The notes under the pieces were generated by a model, which worked only from the letters and a program-made list of their open reading frames with translations, searched no databases and was not told where the DNA came from. The translations under genes and the position numbers were made by a program. Below, in pieces: positions 46,926 through 56,984 of a stretch of 64,000 nt of DNA. Position 1 is the stretch's first letter. Each line of letters starts with the position of its first letter. This DNA is from Poseidonocella sedimentorum (GTDB lineage: Bacteria > Pseudomonadota > Alphaproteobacteria > Rhodobacterales > Rhodobacteraceae): assembly GCF_900116005.1 (NCBI RefSeq), contig NZ_FOYI01000003.1, positions 62,001-126,000 on the forward strand, in the 5' to 3' direction.

Positions 46926-47927
46926 TCAGAGGAACTTGCCCATCGCCACGGCGGTGTCCGACATGCGGTTGGAGAAGCCCCATTCGTTGTCGTACCACGT
47001 CAGGATGCGCACCATCGTGCCCTCCATGACCTTGGTCTGATCCATGTGGAAGACCGAGGAATGGGGGTTGTGGTTGAAGTCGATCGAAACGAGGCTTTCC
47101 TCGGTGTAGCCAAGCACGCCCTTGAGCGAGCCGTCGGCGGCGGCCTTGATCTTGGCGTTGATCTCTTCGATCGAGGTCTCGCGTGCGGCCTCGAAGGTCA
47201 GATCGACAACCGAGACGTTGGGCGTGGGCACGCGGATCGCGACGCCGTCGAGCTTGCCCTTGAGCTCGGGCAGCACGAGGCCCACGGCCTTGGCGGCCCC
47301 GGTCGAGGTCGGGATCATCGAGAGCGCCGCGGCGCGGGCGCGGTAGAGATCCTTGTGCATCGTGTCCAGCGTCGGCTGGTCGCCGGTGTAGCTGTGGATC
47401 GTGGTCATGAAGCCCTTGACGATGCCGATCTCGTCATTGAGCACCTTGGCCACCGGCGAGAGGCAGTTGGTCGTGCAGGACGCGTTCGAGACGATCACAT
47501 CCTCGCTGGTGAGCGTGTCGTGGTTGACGCCATAAACGATGGTCTTGTCCGCATCCGTGCCCGGCGCGGAAATCAGCACGCGCGAGGAGCCGTTTTCCAG
47601 ATGCGCCTGGCATTTCTCCTTGGAGGTGAAGATGCCGGTGCATTCCATCACCACATCCACGTCCTTCCACGGCAGGTCCGCGGGATTGCGCTCGGCCGTG
47701 ACCTTGATCGGCCCGGTGCCCACGTCGATCGTGTCGGTGCCGGTCTTGACCTCGACGGGGAACCGGCCGTGCACGCTGTCATAGCGCAGCAGGTGGGCGT
47801 TGGTCTCCACCGGGCCGAGATCGTTGATCGCGATGACCTCGATATCGGTGCGGCCCGATTCGATCATCGCCCGCAGCACGTTCCGACCGATCCGGCCGAA
47901 GCCGTTGATTGCAACCTTGAGCGCCAT
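46926..47927 (-). CDS. gap: Glyceraldehyde-3-phosphate dehydrogenase
   Basis: A 333-residue NAD(P)-dependent GAPDH that links the Entner-Doudoroff products to lower glycolysis. The Rossmann start [17 protein letters not shown], catalytic [18 protein letters not shown] with Cys about 153, [18 protein letters not shown] and [12 protein letters not shown] are canonical. The gene order edd-eda and gap in one window is consistent with ED-based carbohydrate use. A strong terminator follows. A 47-residue membrane peptide gene lies upstream on the same strand. Confidence 0.97.
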   Translation of the reverse strand: MALKVAINGFGRIGRNVLRAMIESGRTDIEVIAINDLGPVETNAHLLRYDSVHGRFPVEVKTGTDTIDVGTGPIKVTAERNPADLPWKDVDVVMECTGIFTSKEKCQAHLENGSSRVLISAPGTDADKTIVYGVNHDTLTSEDVIVSNASCTTNCLSPVAKVLNDEIGIVKGFMTTIHSYTGDQPTLDTMHKDLYRARAAALSMIPTSTGAAKAVGLVLPELKGKLDGVAIRVPTPNVSVVDLTFEAARETSIEEINAKIKAAADGSLKGVLGYTEESLVSIDFNHNPHSSVFHMDQTKVMEGTMVRILTWYDNEWGFSNRMSDTAVAMGKFL

Positions 47928-48031
47928 GCCCTTCTCCCTTCGTTCGCGTCTTCCGCCCGTTGCGGAAGGTTCCCCGCTAACCTCCCCAAATCCGCGCGAA
48001 GGTCAACAGGGGGGGAGGGCTGTTCGCGCAA

Positions 48032-48175
48032 TCAGCGCCAAAAGGCGACCCAGTCGGTCAGCGCGAGGAATTTTTTGCCCAGAAACACCAGCCACGCGCC
48101 ATCCTGCAGCACCAGATCCCCCGCGACCGAGAGGATCAGCAGGGCGGCGAGCCAGAGGGCGACGGTGTTGGTCAT
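48032..48175 (-). CDS. 47-residue membrane peptide upstream of gap
   Basis: ATG at 48175 opens MTNTVALWLAALLILSVAGD, followed by LVLQDGAWLVFLGKKFLALT and ending DWVAFWR. It is a short protein with one N-terminal membrane helix (about 5-23) and a second amphipathic, partly hydrophobic part. It lies 104 bp upstream of gap, on the same strand. It is too small for standard gene callers. I recall similar tiny proteins beside gap in other roseobacters, but cannot verify this. It could be a membrane regulator or anchor; function is unknown. Confidence 0.55.
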   Translation of the reverse strand: MTNTVALWLAALLILSVAGDLVLQDGAWLVFLGKKFLALTDWVAFWR

Positions 48176-48298
48176 GGGCGGGCTTTCGCGCGGGGCAGGG
48201 CGGGGTGCCCCCGCCTGATGCCAGATCGGCGCGCGATTGTCAGCGCCCCATCCTCGCGGCTAGGGTGGCGGGCAACAAAAGCCGAAAAGGAAGCACAG

Positions 48299-49273
48299 AT
48301 GGCCGACAAGGCGAGGAGCGGCGGACAAGACGCCGCGCGGGAGGCGGCCGAGGCCGAGGCGAAGGCGAAAGAGGCGGAGGCAAAAGAGGCGGAGGCAAAA
48401 GAGGCGGAGGCGCGGGCCGAAGAGGCAGACGCCGAGCCCGTCCTTCCCGACGAGGAGGAGGAGAAGGTCCACCGGGTCGAGAACGTCCCCACGACGGTGA
48501 TCTTCGAGGCGATCCGGCGCGAGGGCAACCACGAGCTTTCGCGCCCGTTCAGCGCGCTGTGGTGGTCGGGCATCGCTGCGGGCATCGCGATCAGCAGCTC
48601 AGTGCTGAGCAAGGGCGCGCTGGTCTCGGTCCTGCCCGATGCGGACTGGGCGCCGGCGGTCTCCAACCTTGGCTACGCCGTCGGCTTTCTCATCGTGATC
48701 CTCGCCCGGATGCAGCTCTTCACCGAAAACACCATCACCCCGATCCTGCCGCTGTTCATCGCGCCCACATGGCGCAAGCTCGGCCAGATCGCGCGGCTCT
48801 GGGCGATCGTCTTTCTGGCCAACATGACGGGCTGTTTCGTCGCGGCCTGGGTCATGGCCATCGCCGGGATCCTGCCCGAGGCGCGGCTTGAAGGCGTCCT
48901 TGCGATCTCGCGTCACTATGCCGAGGCGAGCGGCTGGGAGCATGTCATGCGCGGCATACCGGCGGGCTTCATGATCGCGGCGCTGGTCTGGATCATGCCC
49001 CGGATGGAGGACGCGGGCGAGATCCTGATGATCATCATCGTCACCTACGTCATCGGCCTTGCCGACATGTCCCACGTGGTCGCCGGTGCGACGGAGCTCT
49101 TCGTGCTGGTGCTGTCGGGTGAGTTGAGCGTCAGCGCTGCGGTGTTCGGGGGCATCCTGCCGGCGCTTCTGGGCAACGTGATCGGCGGGACGGGGATATT
49201 CGTCGCCCTCGTCTACGGCCAGCTTCGCGATGAGATCTGGGAAAAACCGGTCCGCGGGCGGAACCGGGACTGA
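48299..49273 (+). CDS. Formate/nitrite transporter (FNT) family protein
   Basis: A 324-residue polytopic membrane protein. After a charged cytoplasmic N-terminus (about 1-65), hydrophobic helices follow, with FSALWWSGIAAGIAISSSVL, ARMQLFTENTITPILPLF (about 140), ANMTGCFVAAWVMA and GNVIGGTGIFVALVYGQL (about 290), the FNT/YfdC-subfamily pattern. The N-terminus holds four near-identical 15-nt repeats (48356-48415) encoding an AEAKE-type charged helix. The ATG at 48299 (MADKARSGG) is used. FNT channels carry formate, nitrite or related monovalent anions; the substrate here is unknown. Confidence 0.85.
   Translation: MADKARSGGQDAAREAAEAEAKAKEAEAKEAEAKEAEARAEEADAEPVLPDEEEEKVHRVENVPTTVIFEAIRREGNHELSRPFSALWWSGIAAGIAISSSVLSKGALVSVLPDADWAPAVSNLGYAVGFLIVILARMQLFTENTITPILPLFIAPTWRKLGQIARLWAIVFLANMTGCFVAAWVMAIAGILPEARLEGVLAISRHYAEASGWEHVMRGIPAGFMIAALVWIMPRMEDAGEILMIIIVTYVIGLADMSHVVAGATELFVLVLSGELSVSAAVFGGILPALLGNVIGGTGIFVALVYGQLRDEIWEKPVRGRNRD
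48356..48415 (+). repeat. Four 15-nt repeats in the FNT gene
   Basis: Units at 48356, 48371, 48386 and 48401 (consensus GAGGCGGAGGCAAAA) encode an EAEAKEAEAKEAEA charged helix. The number of copies may vary between strains by slippage. Confidence 0.8.
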
Positions 49274-49387
49274 GCCGCGCGGGTTGAGCCGGGATGGCTG
49301 CGCCCGGCCGAGAGCCCGGTTCAGGCTTGAGTTCAGGGCGCGCACCGTTAGGGTCGGGCCGACGTGTGTGCTGAGGAGACTGCGCCG

Positions 49388-50365
49388 ATGAGTGGATTGC
49401 TGGCTTTGCTGGATGATGTGGCCGGGATCGCGAAAATCGCGGCGGCCTCGGTCGATGACGTTGCCGCCCAGGCGCTCAAGGCGGGGTCCAAGGCCGCCGG
49501 CGCGGTGATCGACGACGCGGCCGTCACGCCCAAATACGTCCACGGTTTCGCCGCCAAGCGCGAGCTGCCCATCATCTGGAAAATCGCGCGCGGCTCGCTC
49601 ATCAACAAGCTTGTCTTCCTCCTGCCCATCGGCCTCGCGCTCTCAGCCTTCGCGCCCTGGCTGATCCCGCCGCTGCTGATGCTCGGCGGGGCATACCTGT
49701 GTTTCGAAGGGGCCGAAAAGATCGCCCACGCGCTCGGCTTCGGCGCCCACCACGGCGGGCCGGACAGCAGCCACGACACCGGCGATCCTGCCCACCTCGA
49801 AGAGGAAAAGGTCGCCGGGGCCATCAAGACCGATTTCATCCTCTCGGCCGAAATCATGACCATCGCGCTCGCCGCGATCCCGCCGTCGAACTTCTGGATG
49901 GAAGCCGCCACGCTCGCCGCCGTCGCCGTGCTCATCACGCTCGCGGTCTACGGTTCTGTGGCGCTCATCGTGAAAGCCGATGACGTCGGCCTCTTCATGG
50001 CCGACAACGGCCGCCTCGGCATCACTCAGACGATCGGGCGCGGCATCGTCAAAGCCATGCCGGTCGTCATGAAACTCCTCACCACGATCGGCACCGCAGC
50101 GATGCTCTGGGTCGGCGGCTCGATCATCGTGCACGGGCTGGCGCAGATGGGCTGGCACGCGCCCGAAGAGGTCATCCACCACGTCGCCGAAGTCGTGGGC
50201 CACGCCGTTCCCGCCAATAATATCACGAGCACGGTCGAATGGCTCACCAAAGCCACCCTCGACGGCCTCCTCGGCCTCATCCTCGGCGTGATCCTCATCC
50301 CTGTCGGAACCAAACTCGTAGGCCCGCTCTGGGGATCGGTCTTCGGCAAGACGGCGGCGCACTGA
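49388..50365 (+). CDS. DUF808 (YedI-type) membrane protein
   Basis: A 325-residue inner-membrane protein starting SGLLALLDDVAGIAKIAAAS, a hallmark of the DUF808/YedI family. RGSLINKLVFLLPIGLALSA, PPLLMLGGAYLCFEGAEKI and KTDFILSAEIMTIALAAIP follow, and a His-rich loop (ALGFGAHHGGPDSSHD, about 117-132) could bind metal. Function is unknown; it is predicted as a transporter or permease. ATG at 49388 has AGGAGA upstream; an in-frame GTG at 49364 lies before it. It is probably a separate transcription unit from the FNT gene. Confidence 0.85.
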   Translation: MSGLLALLDDVAGIAKIAAASVDDVAAQALKAGSKAAGAVIDDAAVTPKYVHGFAAKRELPIIWKIARGSLINKLVFLLPIGLALSAFAPWLIPPLLMLGGAYLCFEGAEKIAHALGFGAHHGGPDSSHDTGDPAHLEEEKVAGAIKTDFILSAEIMTIALAAIPPSNFWMEAATLAAVAVLITLAVYGSVALIVKADDVGLFMADNGRLGITQTIGRGIVKAMPVVMKLLTTIGTAAMLWVGGSIIVHGLAQMGWHAPEEVIHHVAEVVGHAVPANNITSTVEWLTKATLDGLLGLILGVILIPVGTKLVGPLWGSVFGKTAAH

Positions 50366-50889
50366 ACAGCCCGGCTCAGATCAAAGCACCCCGCGCGGAC
50401 GCAAAGCCGAAGCCCGCCGCGCACCGCCGGGCCGCCGATCGTCACGTCGCGAACGACCGGTTCGACGGCGCGGTGAGTGACAGGCGCCCTACCTACGTCT
50501 CGATGAATGCCAATCCTTCACCGCCCGTCTTTAGGACTCCATATTAAACGCATAGTCACCGTACCTGCTCCAAGAGCAGAGATGAGGGCGCTGCGAGGAT
50601 TTTTGCAGTCCTCCGGGACCACGCCTTCCTTCCAGTTTTTCCAGAAGCTGGGCTCAGACCCCATCGATCATTCCTCCCGGTATGACGCTCGTGGCAATGA
50701 GTCTGATAACGTCGGAGGAGCCGACCATCCGCGCTGCGCCGATCGCGGGCTTCGTGAGATGGGTCGATCTCACGATCCGAGCTTGAGAGACCTCTCGCGG
50801 CATGCCGTTGAGCCACTGTCCGACCTGCTCTTGCTTCCTTAGTTCAACGACCATTGACGCCCCCCGCAAACCGCAGCATATCCCGATGC
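50366..50889. other. 524-bp region of atypical composition before lepA
   Basis: It is GC-rich at the left but lower-GC and less codon-biased from about 50520 to 50870. One minus-strand frame at 50654-50854 (66 codons, begins [20 protein letters not shown]) could be a gene or the remains of one, but it resembles nothing I recognise. No tRNA or strong hairpin was found. A decayed mobile or foreign insert is plausible because the gene after lepA also looks foreign. Confidence 0.35.
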
Positions 50890-52681
<1,792 letters not shown>

Positions 52682-52689
<8 letters not shown>

Positions 52690-54283
52690 TGTGGTGGCTC
52701 AAGAGATAACGGCAGCAGGTTTCGGATATTTCGTATATTCAAGCTGGGCTCCGCCAAAATCTGAAGCCTTCAGCGGTCATTATATAGACGACCAAAACAT
52801 TGTGTTCGGGCCCGAAGGTTTCGCGGAAGCGTCCGCTTGTACCGAATTTGATCCTCGTGAAAATGAAGATGGTTGTTACTTCCTGTGCCGGAAGATGGGC
52901 GGCGTGTTTCGCATTGGCAGCGACTTTCACGGGCTGATGCCGATTTTTATATATCAACGGCGTGGGCTTTGGGCTGTTTCAAACTCGGTCACGTTGCTGG
53001 CAGATCATCTTTTGGCAAACGGGATTAGATTGTCGCGAAATTCCGATGTTCTCGAGGATTTTGACCAAAAACTTTATAGAAGTCCGCAGACATTTCAAAC
53101 ACCGTTCAATGAAATTCGACTGACTCCTTCCGGGAGTTTCATCGATATCGACTCTGAGAATATCCGGATCGAGCGCCCGGTGGTGGTTCAGGTGTCTTAC
53201 AAGCAACATTTCGAAGCAGGTATGTCTAAATGGGTGAGCATGCTCGCTGCTCTGATGCGAGATGAGACACGGCATGTTGTATTTGATTGCACCGGCGGGG
53301 TGGACAGTCGCGCAACGGTTGCCTTTGCGTCGCATATCTACAATTCCTGTGTGGCTGAGGGTATGCGACTACCGCAGTTGTTCGTGGGTTCGGGCCCGAA
53401 TACGCAGCCCGGAGCAGATCTGGATCGCGATATTGCAACTGAAGTCTCGGAAATGACGGGCTTCGACTTGCAGTACAGGCTCCAAAAGCCTGAGAATGCG
53501 ATGGATTGGAAAAGTATCTGGCAAGAATATCAACTAAGGTGTCTAGGCTACTATAGTCTTGTTTTGCCGCGCTTTTCAGAAATGGATCCAGGTGAACTGC
53601 GTATTACTGGTCTTGCTGGCGGGTTTGCGAGACCCCAGAACAGAAATAGAAATGCGCTTCTGATTGCTCGCTATCTAGTAGGAAAGCGAAATATTTTTCA
53701 AAAATTTCCGAAATTTCTAAAGCTGGCACGCGAAATGAAACAGCTGGGAAAAAGATTTCAATCCAATCGGAACGATCTGCTATTCTACAATGAGTTCAGG
53801 GGCCGCGCGCATGCCGGAAATCCGTCGCAAACCGGATATCGGCTTGCTCCTCTGGGCGGAAAAGATTTCGTTCTGGCGGCTCTTGCTCATGATTATGAAG
53901 CCGTTAAGGATCGCCAGATATTGTATGATATGATCAACAATCTTGCACCGGAGCTTCTCAAAATTCGTTTTGACAAACCAGCGAAATCTTTCGGGCCTCA
54001 GCACGCGGAGAGATTTACCCCTGTTTCTATGAAAATTCGGCCAATGCGTGTCTACGGGAAGCCGATCCCCACGCATGATATGAAGGCTAAAGCCGAAGGG
54101 ATAAAATTCTGGGAAGAGGTCAAGCGAGTCTTTGAGGCGTCTGAAGTGAAACCTACTGAGGTGCCGGGGAAAACGGGTTTCGTAACCGAAGGCCTTTCCC
54201 AAGGAATCGTTGGTCATTCTGCCAGAACCAAGCAGGCGCATTACGTGTTGCTCGAAGAATGGCTTAGAAAGCGCTCACTATAG
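52682..54283 (+). CDS. Asparagine-synthase-like protein, AT-rich (likely acquired)
   Basis: A 533-residue protein. The C-terminal half carries a PP-loop-like [18 protein letters not shown] (about 200) as in asparagine synthase-type amidotransferases. The N-terminal 110 residues ([36 protein letters not shown]) resemble a degenerate glutaminase domain without an N-terminal catalytic Cys. Glutamine use is therefore unlikely, and an ammonia-dependent or other adenylating activity may apply. Base composition and codon use (many AAA, ATA, TTT) differ sharply from all neighbours. Insertion between lepA and ilvC suggests horizontal gain. The ATG at 52682 overlaps lepA; later GTG codons are alternatives. 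The substrate is unknown. Confidence 0.6.
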
Positions 54284-54459
54284 GTTTGGTCATAGGAGCT
54301 CTGACCCGAGCTCCCAGATTGGTCGTAGGCATACGATTTGGACTTCTTCACTGGAGTTAGGGACGTCCGGCTTGACGCCTGGGCCTATTTTCTGGCGCGA
54401 AGATATCCATATTGCGTGGCGCGGGATCATATGGATCTGCGGTTTTATGCGTTTTGACT

Positions 54460-54488
54460 AGGGCCGCCACGTCCACGGAGGCGGCCCT
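54460..54488 (-). terminator. Hairpin after ilvC
   Basis: AGGGCCGCC (54460-54468) and GGCGGCCCT (54480-54488) form a perfect 9-bp stem 14 nt beyond the ilvC stop. On the minus strand only a weak T-rich tail follows. It may also end the asparagine-synthase-like transcript on the plus strand. Confidence 0.6.
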
Positions 54489-54502
54489 TGGGTCTTGTGG
54501 GA

Positions 54503-55651
<1,149 letters not shown>

Positions 55652-55653
55652 TC

Positions 55654-56109
55654 ATGCTTGATGATCTCGATCGGCGCATTCTTCGCCGGCTCCAGGCTGA
55701 TCCGGGGATGCCGATGGCGGCGCTGGCCGACGCGGTCGGAAGTACGGCGACGGTTTGCTCGCGCCGGCTCGCCCGGCTGCGCGATCAAGGCATCGTGCGG
55801 GGCACGCGCGCGCGCATCGACTGGGCGGCGCTTGGCTACGCGGTGGAGGTTTCGCTGCGCATCACCCTGGACAAGACAAACCCCCGCGCCTTTGATGACT
55901 TTATCGAGGCCGCGCGGCAAGTCCCCCAGGTGATCGAGATCCAGACATTTCTCGGGCGGGTCGATGTGCGGCTCTCGGTGATCGCGCGCGACATGGGCGA
56001 TTACCAGAAGGTCTACCGCGAGCGGATCCTCCACTTGCCGCATATCGCCGATATCGAGGCGCTGATGCATGTGGCGCGGATCAAGGCCGACGAAGTCCTG
56101 CCTGTATGA
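55654..56109 (+). CDS. Lrp/AsnC-family transcriptional regulator (first of pair)
   Basis: A 151-residue regulator. The helix-turn-helix is at about 20-42 (MAALADAVGSTATVCSRRLARL), and the RAM ligand-binding domain follows (ALGYAVEVSLRITLDKTNP to DIEALMHVARIKADEVLP). It overlaps the second regulator (ATGA), so both are made together. It may sense leucine or another amino acid and control ilvC, which is divergent from it; that link is inferred from position. Confidence 0.9.
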   Translation: MLDDLDRRILRRLQADPGMPMAALADAVGSTATVCSRRLARLRDQGIVRGTRARIDWAALGYAVEVSLRITLDKTNPRAFDDFIEAARQVPQVIEIQTFLGRVDVRLSVIARDMGDYQKVYRERILHLPHIADIEALMHVARIKADEVLPV

Positions 56110-56561
56110 TTGCTCTCGATGACATCGACCGCGGGCTTCTCCGGGCCATGGCCTTGGATGCCGAACAAAGCGCCGGCGCGCTCGGGCGGAAATTCGGCCT
56201 GTCACAGCCGGCGACGTGGCGGCGCATCCGGCGGCTGGAGGAGGCGGGCATTCTCGCCGGGCGCAAGCTGGAACTGGACCGGGAGGCCCTCGGTTTCGGG
56301 GTCACGGTCTTCCTCGGGGTGAAGCTCGCCACCAAGGGCCGCGTGAGTCTCGAAGATTTCGAACGCGCCGTGACGGCGATCCCCGAGGTCCAGACGGTCG
56401 AACATGTGCTTGGCCTTTACGATTATCGCCTGCGGATCGTGGCCCGGGATCTGCCCGATTTCGAGCGGATTTTACGGCGTAGAATCATGACCTTGCCGGG
56501 CGCGGGCGCGGTTGAGGCCAATGTGCTTCTGAGCGAGGAGCGCCTGCCGGGCCCGCTCTGA
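56106..56561 (+). CDS. Lrp/AsnC-family transcriptional regulator (second of pair)
   Basis: A 151-residue regulator similar in layout to the first: HTH at about 22-45 (AGALGRKFGLSQPATWRRIRRL) and RAM domain (GFGVTVFLGVKLATKGRVSL to VEANVLLSEERLPGP). The two proteins differ clearly in sequence, so they are old duplicates or separate lineages. Overlapping Lrp pairs can form heteromeric octamers. The target is not known. Confidence 0.9.
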   Translation: MIALDDIDRGLLRAMALDAEQSAGALGRKFGLSQPATWRRIRRLEEAGILAGRKLELDREALGFGVTVFLGVKLATKGRVSLEDFERAVTAIPEVQTVEHVLGLYDYRLRIVARDLPDFERILRRRIMTLPGAGAVEANVLLSEERLPGPL

Positions 56562-56984
56562 TCCGCCCCCGCGGCGCATGGCCGCCCGGGCCAAACATGC
56601 AGCTTACGATTGTGCATTGTCATTTCCGGTACACTGCCTTTATGTAGGAGAGCCGGGGTGTCTCCTTTTGGAATGACGGGCCCCGGGCAGGAATTTCGCC
56701 GCTGGCGCCTTGGGATCTCCCATCGCAGGTCACGCGGCAGGATAGGGCCCCCAGGGGCCATCAGACCCGCCCGAGCGCGCAAGCGACGGGCAACAAACGG
56801 GCACCGCACGATTGACGGTGTCGGAGAAGAAACGCGATGAAGCGCGCGAGGATCGAGTTCGTACAGACAAGGCCGAGGCCTTCGGACGCTCCCGTTACGC
56901 GCGTTATTTCGCCCAGACAAGCCACGCCCCTGACCGCTTCCGCCCGCAATGGGCCGGAGGGCTGGCGGTGTGCATACGGAACTC
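56562..56984 (+). other. 423-bp leader and intergenic region before rne
   Basis: No conserved ORF is seen; two short frames begin at 56597 (16 codons, MQLTIVHCHFRYTAFM) and about 56672. A GGCCCC/GGGGCC hairpin (56746-56759) lies mid-region. Long structured leaders are typical for rne, which controls its own mRNA decay in other bacteria. Candidate promoter elements lie near 56620-56650 but are not certain. Confidence 0.4.
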
